From Pelagibacterium sp. 26DY04 (GTDB lineage Bacteria; Pseudomonadota; Alphaproteobacteria; Rhizobiales; Devosiaceae): DNA of 64,000 nucleotides. The notes below the pieces were generated by a model. It saw nothing but the letters and a program-made list of their open reading frames with translations. It was not told the origin of the DNA and searched no databases. Location of the stretch: the NCBI RefSeq assembly GCF_031202305.1, contig NZ_CP101731.1:1860001-1924000 (forward strand). The letters are read 5' to 3'. Shown piece after piece: positions 41,960 to 51,627 of the stretch (position 1 is the stretch's first letter; each line of letters begins with the position of its first letter). The position numbers were made by a program, and so were the translations under genes.

Positions 41960-43984
41960 ATGGACAATACCAAGCACAACCAGTCGGCCGCCGCGCAGGA
42001 TTCCGACGATCTGATCGCGGAACTGGCGCGGCTGGTGGCGCAGGATGCGCGCAACACCTCGACCCGCAGCGATGCCTATCGGCGCGAAGAACCACAGTTT
42101 GCACCCGAACCGGAGCCTGCCGAGCCGGTGCAGAGCGACTTCGATCAGGCGGAGCAGAGCTTTGGCGTCCCGGACCGGGGCGAGCCGCAGGCAGAGCCTG
42201 AATGGGGAACCCGAGAGGAGACGCAGCAGGCCGATGATGAGCTTGCCGGATTCGATTTCGGGTTTGGCACCGCGCCACAACAAGGTGCCTCGACCTCACA
42301 GGATGACCCGATCGCCGAATTGATCGCTGATGCGGAAGTGGAGGCTTACGATCGCGATTTCTCGCAGGAAGCGCCCTCTTGGTCCGAAGATACCAGCCAA
42401 GAGCTGCAGCCTCAGGATGAAGAAGTCGCGTCGCAGCGCCATGACGATTTTACGGTTTCCGCGGTCACCCAGCCTTCGGTTTCGTACACGCACGACGGGG
42501 ATCCGTTGAGCGAAATCGAGGCCCTGATCGGTGAGGCTGCTCGCGTCAATTCGGGTGATACTGGGTTTTCGGGGCGACGCGTCCGCTCGAGCTTTCTTGA
42601 CGATACGCCAACCGACGAGGCTGTGAACGCAGCCGAATCCGCCATCCTGGCTGCCGCTGCCGCGACGGGGGCGACAGTGCGGCGCCACGAACCGGCTGTG
42701 GAGCCGGAAACGTGGCCGACGCCGCAGGAAGCTGCTCGGGACGAATTCCACTCCGAGCCGATGGCCGGCGACGGTGAGTTCACGCCTGCTGCTGAGCGCA
42801 TACCCGATCCGCTGTTTGCCGCCTCCCGGGATGATGCGGCGCCGGAAACTCGGCAAGAAGACTACGAATACGGCGAGGAAGAGGTTGCATACGATACCGA
42901 GCGACCGCGGCGGCGGATCAACGGCTTCGTTCTTCCCATCGCCGCAGGCGTAGCCATCGTTGCGCTGATTGGTGGGGTGTACTTCACGTTCTTCTCCGGG
43001 CCGCCGGAGCCAGGCGAAGCGCCGGTGCTGACCGCTGATGCCCAACCGCTGAAGGAAGATGTCGAGCCGGCGCCGGACCAAACGGCTGCGAACGACTCCG
43101 TTGTTTTCAACGAAATCGAGGGCAACACAGCTGCACCCGAGGAAGAGGCGCTGGTGTCGCGAGACCAGACCGGTGGCGCGAGCGGCGCGGAAGTCGCGCA
43201 GGTTCTTGCCCCCGAGGAAGGCGAAACCGAACTCGCCAACCGCCCGGTGCGTACGGTGACTGTCCGTCCGGATGGAACCATCGTTCAGGCGGAGGATAGC
43301 GTGGCCGGTTCCAATGTCCTGCCGGTCGAACGCCCCGATGTACCTGCTGTGCCCAACAGCACGCTGACAGCCGACCCGATCGGGGAGGCGATCGCGGAAG
43401 CCATGGCGGGTGGGGAGACCGCCGCAGCAACGGGTGCCGAACAGGTGGCCGCGCTCAATGCGCCGGCCTCAGCGTTGGGCGATGCCGCGACGGGTGCGAC
43501 GGCACAGGGAGCGACCACAGACCTGGGCGACGCTGCGACCGATGAAGCGACTGTGGTGGAAGGCGATGCCACGGCACCACGCCCAATTCCGCGGCCGGCT
43601 GGACTTACGGCGCCGACCAATACGGCAGCCAGTGCCGCGCCGGGTGCTCCAGCCCCCGCGGAGAGCACTGTGGCCCTGGCTCCGACGCAGGCACAAACCC
43701 CCGCCGCTCCAGCACCGGCGACTTCCACTCCTGCCAACGTCGGGGCGTGGGTGCAGTTGTCCTCCCAGCGCACCGAAGAAGACGCGCGCGGCGGCATTCC
43801 GACGCTGCAGGCCCGTTACGGGGCATTCTTTAATGGTGCGACACCGGAGGTGAGCCGTGTCGATCTGGGCGAACGCGGCATTTATTACCGGGTCCGACTG
43901 CCCCAGCCCACGCTCGCCGAGGCCAATTCGGTTTGCGGCGCGATACTGGCGCAGGGCGGAGACTGCTTTGTAATGGACAACTAG
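41960..43984 (+). CDS. SPOR-domain membrane protein
   Basis: A 674-residue protein from the ATG at 41960. Residues 1-320 are a long acidic, low-complexity cytoplasmic region. A single membrane segment is at about 323-344 (FVLPIAAGVAIVALIGGVYF), then a long Ala/Pro/Thr-rich linker. A C-terminal SPOR domain (about 592-674; AWVQLSSQRTEEDARGGIPTLQ, YRVRLPQPTLAEANSVC) should bind denuded septal peptidoglycan. It probably works in cell division or wall remodelling. The two long linkers make it larger than a minimal SPOR protein. scpA follows at 44 bases. Confidence 0.88.
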   Translation: MDNTKHNQSAAAQDSDDLIAELARLVAQDARNTSTRSDAYRREEPQFAPEPEPAEPVQSDFDQAEQSFGVPDRGEPQAEPEWGTREETQQADDELAGFDFGFGTAPQQGASTSQDDPIAELIADAEVEAYDRDFSQEAPSWSEDTSQELQPQDEEVASQRHDDFTVSAVTQPSVSYTHDGDPLSEIEALIGEAARVNSGDTGFSGRRVRSSFLDDTPTDEAVNAAESAILAAAAATGATVRRHEPAVEPETWPTPQEAARDEFHSEPMAGDGEFTPAAERIPDPLFAASRDDAAPETRQEDYEYGEEEVAYDTERPRRRINGFVLPIAAGVAIVALIGGVYFTFFSGPPEPGEAPVLTADAQPLKEDVEPAPDQTAANDSVVFNEIEGNTAAPEEEALVSRDQTGGASGAEVAQVLAPEEGETELANRPVRTVTVRPDGTIVQAEDSVAGSNVLPVERPDVPAVPNSTLTADPIGEAIAEAMAGGETAAATGAEQVAALNAPASALGDAATGATAQGATTDLGDAATDEATVVEGDATAPRPIPRPAGLTAPTNTAASAAPGAPAPAESTVALAPTQAQTPAAPAPATSTPANVGAWVQLSSQRTEEDARGGIPTLQARYGAFFNGATPEVSRVDLGERGIYYRVRLPQPTLAEANSVCGAILAQGGDCFVMDN

Positions 43985-44028
43985 CTGACACACGGCTTGG
44001 CAACTTGACGAGTTCGAGGGGAGTGGCA

Positions 44029-44856
44029 ATGCTGCTTCCCTCTTTGATTTTCCAGCAGCAGGTTATGGCTGAAGCTTTAGATCCATGGTTTGACGAAACG
44101 CCCGAGCGGGCGGAAGCGGCCGTGCTGCACGTGGATGTTGGCGGATACGAAGGCCCGCTCGACCTTCTGCTGGATCTTGCTCGGAAGCAGAAGGTCGACC
44201 TCTCAGGGATTTCGGTGCTGGCGCTGGCGGAACAATATCTGGCCTTCATCGAATCCATCCGACAGCAACGGATCGAGATCGCTGCCGATTATTTGGTGAT
44301 GGCCGCTTGGCTTGCGTATCTTAAAAGCCGGCTAATGGTGCCGCAGCAAGGCGACGACGAAGAGCCGAGCGGCGAAGAAATGGCGGCGCTTCTGCAATTC
44401 AGGCTCGCCCGGCTGGAAGCCATGCGGGACGCGGCGGGACGGTTGCTCAACCGCCCCAGACTGGGTCGGGACGTTTTTGCGCGCGGTATGCCCGAGCCTG
44501 TCTCAATTACTCGCCATGCGCTGTGGGAAGCCGATCTTTACCAATTGCTGCGCGCCTATTCGGCTCAGCGGGAGCGGGGCATACCGGCTGAGTACTCGCC
44601 CTATCACCGGACGGTGTGGGCGCTGCAGGACGCGCGCGAAATCCTCGAGCGGCTGATCGGGCAGAGCTATGAATGGGTTTCGCTCGAGACCTATCTAGCC
44701 GAGTATCTGGCACGGCCGGAAGAAAGGGTGACGGCGATGGCGTCGAGTTTTGTCGCTTCGCTCGAACTTGTGCGGCTGGGGCAGGTGGAGTTGCGACAAC
44801 AGCAGGCTTTTGCACCCTTGCTGGTGCGCCGGCGACAGGGGAGCCTGCCGCAATGA
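44029..44856 (+). CDS. scpA: Segregation and condensation protein A
   Basis: A 275-residue kleisin of the SMC-ScpAB complex, which organises and segregates the chromosome. Typical elements are YEGPLDLLLDLARKQKVDLSGISVLALAEQYL (about 41-72) and YLVMAAWLAYLKSRLMVP. I start it at the ATG at 44029 with a GAGGGGAG site; an internal ATG at 44068 (MAEALDPW) is possible. Its stop overlaps the scpB start (ATGA). In many relatives nagZ stands between the SPOR gene and scpA; it is absent here. Confidence 0.93.
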   Translation: MLLPSLIFQQQVMAEALDPWFDETPERAEAAVLHVDVGGYEGPLDLLLDLARKQKVDLSGISVLALAEQYLAFIESIRQQRIEIAADYLVMAAWLAYLKSRLMVPQQGDDEEPSGEEMAALLQFRLARLEAMRDAAGRLLNRPRLGRDVFARGMPEPVSITRHALWEADLYQLLRAYSAQRERGIPAEYSPYHRTVWALQDAREILERLIGQSYEWVSLETYLAEYLARPEERVTAMASSFVASLELVRLGQVELRQQQAFAPLLVRRRQGSLPQ

Positions 44857-45509
44857 ATGCAGAAGACGATTCTGTGATCAAGGAACGCAATCTGCGCATC
44901 CTTGAGGCCCTGTTGTTTGCTTCGGACGAGCCGGTCGATCTGAAAGCGGTAAAGCCGTTTCTGTCCGATGCCGCTGACGTCGATGCACTGATCGACGAAT
45001 TGCAGGCTCAGTATGCGAGACGCGGGGTCAATCTCGTGCAGCGCGGATCGAAATGGGCGTTTCGCACCGCCGAAGACCTTAATTTTTTGCTCCGGCGCGA
45101 GGAAACCGATACCCGTCCGTTGTCACGGGCGGCGCTCGAGACGTTGTCGATCATTGCCTATCATCAGCCGGTGACGCGCGCCGAAATCGAAGAGGTGCGC
45201 GGGGTTTCCATCTCCAAAGGCACGCTCGATGTGCTCATGGAAGCGGGATGGGTTCGGATGCGGGGACGTCGGCGCACCCCTGGGCGGCCGGTGACCTACG
45301 GGACCACAGAAGGTTTTCTCGATCATTTCGGACTGGAGACACTCGGAGACCTGCCGGGGCTTGATGAACTCAAGGGGGCAGGGCTGCTTTCGAGCCGCGT
45401 GCCGTCGAGCTTTCAGGTGCCAATGCCGTTTGACGGTGCGTTGCGCGAGGATGAGGATCCGCTCGATCCGGATGATCCCGGCGAGACCGAGCGTGGATCC
45501 GAGGAGTGA
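44853..45509 (+). CDS. scpB: Segregation and condensation protein B
   Basis: A 218-residue winged-helix protein that pairs with ScpA. Conserved parts are ILEALLFASDEPV (about 11-23), LQAQYARRGVNLVQRGSKWAFRT and the pattern LSRAALETLSIIAYHQPVTRAEIEEVRGVSISKGTLDVLME. The start is set by the ATGA overlap with scpA. The acidic C-terminal tail is poorly conserved. tatA follows after 147 bases. Confidence 0.94.
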   Translation: MNAEDDSVIKERNLRILEALLFASDEPVDLKAVKPFLSDAADVDALIDELQAQYARRGVNLVQRGSKWAFRTAEDLNFLLRREETDTRPLSRAALETLSIIAYHQPVTRAEIEEVRGVSISKGTLDVLMEAGWVRMRGRRRTPGRPVTYGTTEGFLDHFGLETLGDLPGLDELKGAGLLSSRVPSSFQVPMPFDGALREDEDPLDPDDPGETERGSEE

Positions 45510-45656
45510 AGGGACACGCGCATTTTACCGGGCATCCGCAATAACGCGGAGCCCGCGGTCGGTCAGTCCTTGTTTTCGCCAGCAATAATCAATATCTGTG
45601 AGCCGGAGAAACCGGTCGGCCGGTGCATGATCCGCGTCGACATCTAGGAGGTACAC

Positions 45657-45893
45657 ATGAATCCGGGACCTTGGGGACTTCTGATTATCGCGGTCGTAGT
45701 GCTGCTGCTGTTCGGGCGCGGCAAGATTTCCGGCCTGATGGGCGAAGTCGCCGGCGGCATCAAAGCGTTTCGCAAGGGCATGGCTGAAGAAGACACGCCC
45801 GACGACAAGCCTGTCGCAACTATCGACCAGAAGCCCGGCCAGGCTGAGCCTACGCTGAACCAGACCAAGGACGTCGAGCGCAAGGACGCCTGA
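45657..45893 (+). CDS. tatA: Sec-independent translocase protein TatA
   Basis: A 78-residue protein with one N-terminal membrane helix (7-20), then the hinge [24 protein letters not shown] and a soluble acidic tail, the normal TatA plan. TAGGAGG precedes the ATG. It multimerises to form the conducting unit for folded proteins. tatB and tatC follow in order with short gaps (42 and 3 bases). Confidence 0.95.
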   Translation: MNPGPWGLLIIAVVVLLLFGRGKISGLMGEVAGGIKAFRKGMAEEDTPDDKPVATIDQKPGQAEPTLNQTKDVERKDA

Positions 45894-45935
45894 TCGTACC
45901 GGTTCGGCATTGGTTCCCAAAAAGGATAGATCCTG

Positions 45936-46634
45936 ATGCTTGGCCTTGGCTGGAGCGAGATGCTGGTTATCGGCATCGTGATCCTCATCGTGGTGGGCCC
46001 GAAAGACCTGCCGGTGATGATGCGCAATATCGGCCGGATGATGGGAACTGTCCGGCGTATGAGCAACGAGTTCCGGCGCGAGATCGACAAAGCCATCGCC
46101 GCCGATGAGATACGCGAAGCCAAAAAGGCGATTTCGGACCCACTTCAGCAGACAAGCCAGGATATCACCCGCGAGTTCAACGCCTTGAGAAACGGCAAGG
46201 TGGAGCCGAGCGGCAAGCTTGCTCCCACTGAGCCGGGCAAGGAAAGCGTAGTGGATGAGATTCGCTCGCAAGCGGGCATGCCGCCCGTGCCGCCGGCTCA
46301 GACCTCGCCGGCTGCTGCGGCTTTGCGCGCAAAGGTGAGCGAAACCGTTGCCAAGCCGGCAAATGCAGTAACGAACACCGCTGAGGCCGCGCAACCGGGT
46401 GCCGCCAAACCCAAGATCAAGGCTGCTCGGCGGAATCCCGCAACTTCTACGACAAGCAAGTCTGCAAAACCCGCCGCCAAGTCATCGCGCGCCAAGACGG
46501 CCAAAGCTTCCACCGGGGAGGGCCAAACAGCGGCGGTAAAGGCTCCATCGAAATCGACCACCAAAAAATCTCCGGCGAAAAAGAAGGCTGCGAGCCGCGT
46601 CGAGAGCGCCGCGGATGTGGGGGGTGAGGGCTGA
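45936..46634 (+). CDS. tatB: Sec-independent translocase protein TatB
   Basis: A 232-residue protein with the short N-terminal membrane helix (about 5-21, LGWSEMLVIGIVILIVVGPKDLP), the conserved Glu8 and the Gly-Pro hinge, and an amphipathic helix. The rest is a long Ala/Lys/Ser-rich tail (about 80-232), longer than in E. coli TatB but common in this order. It recognises Tat signal peptides with TatC. Only 3 bases separate it from tatC. Confidence 0.94.
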   Translation: MLGLGWSEMLVIGIVILIVVGPKDLPVMMRNIGRMMGTVRRMSNEFRREIDKAIAADEIREAKKAISDPLQQTSQDITREFNALRNGKVEPSGKLAPTEPGKESVVDEIRSQAGMPPVPPAQTSPAAAALRAKVSETVAKPANAVTNTAEAAQPGAAKPKIKAARRNPATSTTSKSAKPAAKSSRAKTAKASTGEGQTAAVKAPSKSTTKKSPAKKKAASRVESAADVGGEG

Positions 46635-46637
46635 TTC

Positions 46638-47465
46638 ATGGCCGAAGCGCAGAAAAAGATCGCAGATCAATCGCCGGAAGATGAACTCAAGGGCAGCGAA
46701 GCGCCACTCATCGAGCATTTGGCGGAATTGCGGACGCGGCTGATCTATTCGGTCATCGCGCTGGCGGTGCTGTTTATCGCGTGCTTTTTCGTTGCCGACC
46801 ACATCTACCAGTTTCTGCTCGGCCCGTTCATTGCTGCCGCTGGTGGTCCGGAAGCTGTGCACCTCATCTATACCGCGCCCCAAGAGTTCTTTTTCACGAA
46901 ACTTTCCGTCGCGCTTTTTTCGGCGATCTTTCTAGCGTTCCCGGTCATCGCGTCCCAAGTCTACGCCTTTGTGGCGCCAGGGCTCTACAAGAACGAGCGC
47001 ATGGCCTTCCTGCCTTACCTTATCGCCACGCCGATCTTTTTCGTGCTTGGGGGGGCAGTGGTCTACTACGGCATCATGCCCTTGGCGCTCGGCTTTTTCC
47101 TGGGCATGCAGCAGACCGATCCCAATGGCGTCACCATTGAAATGATGACGCGGGTCTCGGAATATCTCAGTCTGGTGATGACCCTGCTCCTGGCATTCGG
47201 CGTCTGCTTTCAGCTTCCGGTCATTCTGACGCTGCTGGCGCAGGTCGGTCTGATCGGAGTCGACCATCTCAGGCGCTGGCGCAAATACGCGATCGTTGCA
47301 ATCGTCGTGATTGCGGGCTTTTTGACGCCCCCCGATCCGATTTCCCAGATCGGGTTGGCGCTCCCGTTGTTGGCGCTTTATGAACTTTCGGTGGTTTCAG
47401 TCCGGTTCATGGAGAAGCGTCGGCTGGCACGTGAGGCGGAGCTGGCGCGGGAACTGGAAACCTGA
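46638..47465 (+). CDS. tatC: Sec-independent translocase protein TatC
   Basis: A 275-residue inner-membrane protein with six membrane segments. The N terminus has APLIEHLAELRTRLIYSV, the binding site for the twin-arginine motif. Other family stretches are FFTKLSVALFSAIFLAFPVIASQVYAFVAPGLYKNER and FLTPPDPISQIGLALPLLALYELSV. It completes the tatABC operon. Confidence 0.97.
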   Translation: MAEAQKKIADQSPEDELKGSEAPLIEHLAELRTRLIYSVIALAVLFIACFFVADHIYQFLLGPFIAAAGGPEAVHLIYTAPQEFFFTKLSVALFSAIFLAFPVIASQVYAFVAPGLYKNERMAFLPYLIATPIFFVLGGAVVYYGIMPLALGFFLGMQQTDPNGVTIEMMTRVSEYLSLVMTLLLAFGVCFQLPVILTLLAQVGLIGVDHLRRWRKYAIVAIVVIAGFLTPPDPISQIGLALPLLALYELSVVSVRFMEKRRLAREAELARELET

Positions 47466-47492
47466 GCCTGCCTTGAGTTTCCGAGCAGGCTC
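47464..47492 (+). terminator. Hairpin after tatC, possible terminator
   Basis: GAGCCTGC and GCAGGCTC form a perfect 8-bp stem with a 13-base loop directly after the tatC stop. There is no immediate T run (a run of six T lies 22 bases on), so it may only attenuate reading into serS. Confidence 0.4.
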
Positions 47493-47537
47493 GGCTAGGC
47501 ACTAGGCCGCTCAATTTTTTCCAGCGGACCAGCCGAC

Positions 47538-48842
47538 ATGCTCGACATCAAATGGATCAGCGCCAATCCCGAAGCCTTCGACGCCGCGCTCAAATCGCGC
47601 GGCATGGAGCCGCTGTCGGCATCTCTTATCCTTTTGGACGAACAACGGCGCGCGGTGGTGGCCGAACTCAATGCCGTTCAGGAAAAGCGCAATGCCGCCT
47701 CCAAGCAGATCGGACAGGCCAAGGCGCAAAAAGATGAGGCCCGCGCGGCCGAGTTGATGGCGGAAGTCGCCGGGCTCAAGGACAAGCTCGGGGAACTCGA
47801 TACGCGTGAGAAAGCGTTGACTGAGAATATCCGGGCTGCGCTGTCGGTGATTCCGAACCTGCCGGCCGAAGGCGTACCGGTGGGTGAGGACGAAAATGAC
47901 AATGCTCCTTATTTCCGCGCCAACGAATCGGAAGCCACGAGGCCGGCCAAACCCAATCTCGGTTTTTCGCCCAAAGAGCATTACGAACTCGGCGAAACCA
48001 TGGGCGGCATGGATTTCGAAACCGCAGCGAAACTCTCGGGAAGCCGGTTCGTCGTGCTCAAGGGACAGATCGCGCGGCTGGAGCGTGCCATCGGGCAGTT
48101 CATGCTCGACCTGCATGTGAATGAGCATGGCTATACCGAAGTGGTGCCGCCCTATCTGGTGCGGGATGAAGCCATGTACGGGACGGGGCAGTTGCCCAAG
48201 TTCGACGGCGATTTCTTCTTTGCTGGGCATGGTGATGGGCGGCTGGCGCTTATTCCCACGGCTGAGGTGCCTCTGACCAATTTCGTACGTGAATCCATTC
48301 TGTCCGAGGAAGAGTTGCCGTTGCGGTTTACGGCGTTGACCCCGTGCTTCCGCTCGGAGGCCGGGTCGGCCGGGCGGGATACGCGCGGCATGCTGCGTCA
48401 GCACCAGTTCAACAAGGTCGAGATGGTGTCGGTGACGACGCCCGATAAGTCGGCCGAAGAACATGAGCGGATGCTCGCTTGTGCCGAAGAGGTCCTAAAG
48501 CGCCTGGGTATCCACTATCGAGTCATGCAGCTATGCACCGGAGATATGGGGTTTGGCGCGCAGCGGACCTATGACATCGAGGCATGGTTGCCGGGGCAGA
48601 ATACCTATCGTGAGATCTCTTCGGTGTCGGTATGCGGCGACTTTCAGGCCCGGCGCATGGATGCGCGGTATCGGGATGCGAACGGCAAGCCGCAATTCGT
48701 GCATACGCTGAATGGATCGGGCGTTGCGGTCGGCCGCGCGCTGATCGCGGTGATGGAAAACTACCAGAACGAGGACGGATCGGTAACGATTCCGGCGGCG
48801 CTCAAGCCCTATATGGGTGGCATTGAAAAGATTGGCGGATGA
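47538..48842 (+). CDS. serS: Serine--tRNA ligase
   Basis: A 434-residue class II synthetase. The N-terminal coiled-coil arm is at about 30-105 ([26 protein letters not shown]). The catalytic motifs include [32 protein letters not shown] (motif 2) and [19 protein letters not shown] (motif 3). Its stop overlaps the surE start by 4 bases (ATGA). Confidence 0.98.
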   Translation: MLDIKWISANPEAFDAALKSRGMEPLSASLILLDEQRRAVVAELNAVQEKRNAASKQIGQAKAQKDEARAAELMAEVAGLKDKLGELDTREKALTENIRAALSVIPNLPAEGVPVGEDENDNAPYFRANESEATRPAKPNLGFSPKEHYELGETMGGMDFETAAKLSGSRFVVLKGQIARLERAIGQFMLDLHVNEHGYTEVVPPYLVRDEAMYGTGQLPKFDGDFFFAGHGDGRLALIPTAEVPLTNFVRESILSEEELPLRFTALTPCFRSEAGSAGRDTRGMLRQHQFNKVEMVSVTTPDKSAEEHERMLACAEEVLKRLGIHYRVMQLCTGDMGFGAQRTYDIEAWLPGQNTYREISSVSVCGDFQARRMDARYRDANGKPQFVHTLNGSGVAVGRALIAVMENYQNEDGSVTIPAALKPYMGGIEKIGG

Positions 48843-49630
48843 AGGTTAATCCACGCATCCTTTTAACCAATGATGATGGTGTTGATGCGCCGGGTTTAGC
48901 GGTGTTGATCGATATCGCACGCACGCTCTCGGACGACGTCTGGGTGGTCGCTCCGTCAAACAATCAGAGCGGGACCGGGCACCGGTTTACCTTCGGCTAT
49001 GAGATCGAACTCGAGGAGCGTGGCGAGCGGATTTTTGCGCTCGATGGCACGCCCGCCGATTGTGTGGTGGCAGGCGTGACGCATGTCCTCAAGGATCGTC
49101 GGCCTGATGTCGTCTTGTCCGGCGTCAATCGCGGGCAAAATCTCGGGGACATCATGCATTGCTCGGGCACGGCGGCCGGGGCCAGGGAAGGGGCCTTGCA
49201 TGGGGCTGTGGGGATCGCGTTGAGCCAGGCGATGGATTATGACCACGGGCGCGATGAGATCGATTGGGGGTGTGCGGCGGAATTGGGAGCGCAGGCGGTA
49301 AAGGCCATTCTCGACGTGTTCGATGCGCGCGATACCTATTTCAACGTCAATTTCCCGATCTGTGCGCCGAGCGAGGTGAGTGGCATCCGGGTGGTGCCGC
49401 ATCAGCGATTCGCGCATTCGCCGTTCGAGCTTTATCCGAGCGATAACCCGGGCAAGCACTTCGTCACGATCCTGCAGACGCCTAAACCGCTGGACGCGGG
49501 CTCCGATTTCCATATCCTGCACGAAGACAACGCGATCACCGTGACGCCGCTGATGCTGCAGCAGACCGACATGGATTTCGTCAGGCGCTTCGACGGGAGA
49601 CTCCCGTTCGAGGGCCCAGGACGCACATGA
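48839..49630 (+). CDS. surE: 5'-nucleotidase SurE
   Basis: A 263-residue metal-dependent phosphatase for nucleoside monophosphates. The metal-binding TNDDG is at residues 10-14, with [10 protein letters not shown], the GTPADCV turn and [25 protein letters not shown] further on. It forms a coupled unit with serS before and pcm after, each joined by an ATGA overlap. Alphaproteobacteria lack rpoS, but the surE-pcm-nlpD order familiar from E. coli is kept. Confidence 0.97.
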   Translation: MKVNPRILLTNDDGVDAPGLAVLIDIARTLSDDVWVVAPSNNQSGTGHRFTFGYEIELEERGERIFALDGTPADCVVAGVTHVLKDRRPDVVLSGVNRGQNLGDIMHCSGTAAGAREGALHGAVGIALSQAMDYDHGRDEIDWGCAAELGAQAVKAILDVFDARDTYFNVNFPICAPSEVSGIRVVPHQRFAHSPFELYPSDNPGKHFVTILQTPKPLDAGSDFHILHEDNAITVTPLMLQQTDMDFVRRFDGRLPFEGPGRT

Positions 49631-50292
49631 GAGACGAGGACGCTGGCGTGACCGACCTCTGGGAAGCGCGGGCGGGCCTGATTCTCAACCTGCGGCAGGT
49701 AGGGGTAACCGATCCGGACCTGCTGCGTGCCTTCGAAACGGTTCCGCATGAGCGATTCGTGCCGGAAGATTATCGCGAATACGCTTACCGCGAATCCTCG
49801 CTCCCCATCGAATGCGGGCAATCGATAACCGCCCCCGGAATCCTGGCGCAGCTGCTTTTGCAATTGGCGCCGCAGGGCACCAACAAGGTGCTCGAGGTCG
49901 GTACCGGATCAGGTTATTCGGCGGCGCTTCTGGCGCGGATGGCTAGACGCGTGTTTTCAATCGAAAAGTACCGCACGCTGGCCAGCCTGGCGCAGGCCCG
50001 CTGGCATGCAGAGGGCATGACCAACATCGTGGGACTTCACGAGGATGGGCTGCTGGGGCTCGAGCAGCAGGCGCCATTCGACAGAATACTGCTGACCGGC
50101 TCGGTCAGCGACGTGCCCGAGGACCTGGTCGAGCAATTGGGAGATGGCGGAATCGCGGTGATGGCCGTTGGGGCACCCGCGGATCGGCAGGCGATACTGC
50201 GCATCGAGCGAGTCGACGACGATTTCGTCGAGACCGAGGTGGGAAGCGTACGGCTTGCGCCGTTGAGTCCCGGGCGCTCGCGTACATTATAG
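49627..50292 (+). CDS. pcm: Protein-L-isoaspartate O-methyltransferase
   Basis: A 221-residue repair enzyme that methylates isoaspartyl residues in aged proteins using SAM. The active-site motif GQSITAPGILAQLL is intact, and the SAM loop is VLEVGTGSGYSAALLA (about 88-103). The start is the ATG that overlaps the surE stop. Compare the divergent homologue at 29388. Confidence 0.95.
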   Translation: MRDEDAGVTDLWEARAGLILNLRQVGVTDPDLLRAFETVPHERFVPEDYREYAYRESSLPIECGQSITAPGILAQLLLQLAPQGTNKVLEVGTGSGYSAALLARMARRVFSIEKYRTLASLAQARWHAEGMTNIVGLHEDGLLGLEQQAPFDRILLTGSVSDVPEDLVEQLGDGGIAVMAVGAPADRQAILRIERVDDDFVETEVGSVRLAPLSPGRSRTL

Positions 50293-50378
50293 TTAAAGCG
50301 CTTGCCGCTTTAAGCTCGTCTTTACCTTAACAAGACTACTCTAATTTCATCGAGTAGATGAGTTGACGGGCATTTCCC

Positions 50379-51566
50379 ATGACCATGAGCGTAACTGGTT
50401 CCAATCTGCGTAGCGCCGGCTCCGCACTTGCGATGAGTGCCGCCGCCCTGGTGCTGGCAGGCTGTTCCTCCATGGGATCCTTCGGGGGCGATCCGACGGT
50501 TACCGGAGCGACGACCCGCATGGGCGGCGCGGCTATCAACCAGCCGATGCCGGCTTACCTGCCGCCTGCCAATGTCGGCGGGGGGGCGATGACAACCGCG
50601 GCCAATCAACCCGCTCTGATCGATCGGACGACTGCAATGCCCATGGGCACGCAGTCGGGCGTTGTATCCCAGGATCTTCCCGCATTGCAGCCATCTTCAG
50701 TAACGAGTACCCAAGCCATGCCTGCACAAACCGCCGCCGCCTCCGCGCCTTCCTCTCCCGCGCTGCCCACGCAAACATCGTCGCCGCAGCTCGGGGTGGT
50801 TCAAGGCGATACCTATACGCACACGATCGCATCGGGTGAGTCACTCTATACGATCGCTCGCCGCTATGATGTGAGCGCCACCGATATCATTGCTGCCAAT
50901 AGCATCTCTTCGCCCGACCGGATCACCGTGGGGCAGCGCCTGGTGATACCGGGACGTCCCGATCTTCTGGCGCAGCGCGGTCAGACGCAGCAGGTGGCCG
51001 CCGCATCGGGCACGCAAACGCTGACCACCCCGTCCGGAACGCCGGCTACCCAGCCAGCGACAACCAGCACACCATCAACGACCGCCACGGCACCCGCCAG
51101 CCAGCCGCAGACGCCCGCGGCGACCCCATCAGCGCAGCCGACGCAGGTTGCCGCCGCGCCCGCCCAGCAGCCCACGGCGAGCCCCACGCCCTCGACCACC
51201 AGCGACAAGTTCCGCTGGCCGATCTCGGGACGCGTCATCACCGATTTCGCCGCATCACGCGGCACCGGTATCAACATCGAAGCACCAGAAGGCAGCTCGG
51301 TTCGCGCGGCCGAAAACGGCGAAGTCATCTACGTCGGCAATGCCGTCGAGGGATATGGCAATCTGGTGCTGATCAAGCACTCGAATGGCTATGTTTCGGC
51401 CTATGCGCATCTCAATACGATCGGTGTCGTCAAGGGCGATGCGGTTTCGCGCGGCGATGCCATCGGCACCGTCGGCATGACCGGCTCGGTCAGCCGTCCT
51501 CAGCTCCATTTCGAACTGCGCAAGGGCGCGACACCGGTCGATCCGATGCCGTTGCTGGCCGGCTAG
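50379..51566 (+). CDS. nlpD: NlpD-like lipoprotein with LysM and degenerate M23 (LytM) domain
   Basis: A 395-residue lipoprotein. The signal peptide ends in lipobox LAGC with Cys29. One LysM domain (about 145-192; YTHTIASGESLYTIARRYDVSATDIIAANS) binds peptidoglycan. A long Thr/Ala/Pro/Gln linker follows. The C-terminal LytM domain (about 270-395) lacks the zinc ligands of active peptidases: the usual His-x(3)-Asp is read as GTGINIEAP. That matches NlpD and EnvC, which activate amidases instead of cutting. It follows pcm, the usual site for nlpD. Confidence 0.9.
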   Translation: MTMSVTGSNLRSAGSALAMSAAALVLAGCSSMGSFGGDPTVTGATTRMGGAAINQPMPAYLPPANVGGGAMTTAANQPALIDRTTAMPMGTQSGVVSQDLPALQPSSVTSTQAMPAQTAAASAPSSPALPTQTSSPQLGVVQGDTYTHTIASGESLYTIARRYDVSATDIIAANSISSPDRITVGQRLVIPGRPDLLAQRGQTQQVAAASGTQTLTTPSGTPATQPATTSTPSTTATAPASQPQTPAATPSAQPTQVAAAPAQQPTASPTPSTTSDKFRWPISGRVITDFAASRGTGINIEAPEGSSVRAAENGEVIYVGNAVEGYGNLVLIKHSNGYVSAYAHLNTIGVVKGDAVSRGDAIGTVGMTGSVSRPQLHFELRKGATPVDPMPLLAG

Positions 51567-51593
51567 GAATACTGGAGGCAATGCTCCTTGTTG

Positions 51594-51626
51594 GGGCCGG
51601 TCCGAAAGGGCCGGCCCCTTCGCTAT
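51594..51626 (+). terminator. Rho-independent terminator of the nlpD-like gene
   Basis: An 11-bp stem (one G-T pair) with a GAAA tetraloop is followed by TTCGCTATTT. It lies between convergent genes. Confidence 0.85.
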
Positions 51627-51627
51627 T

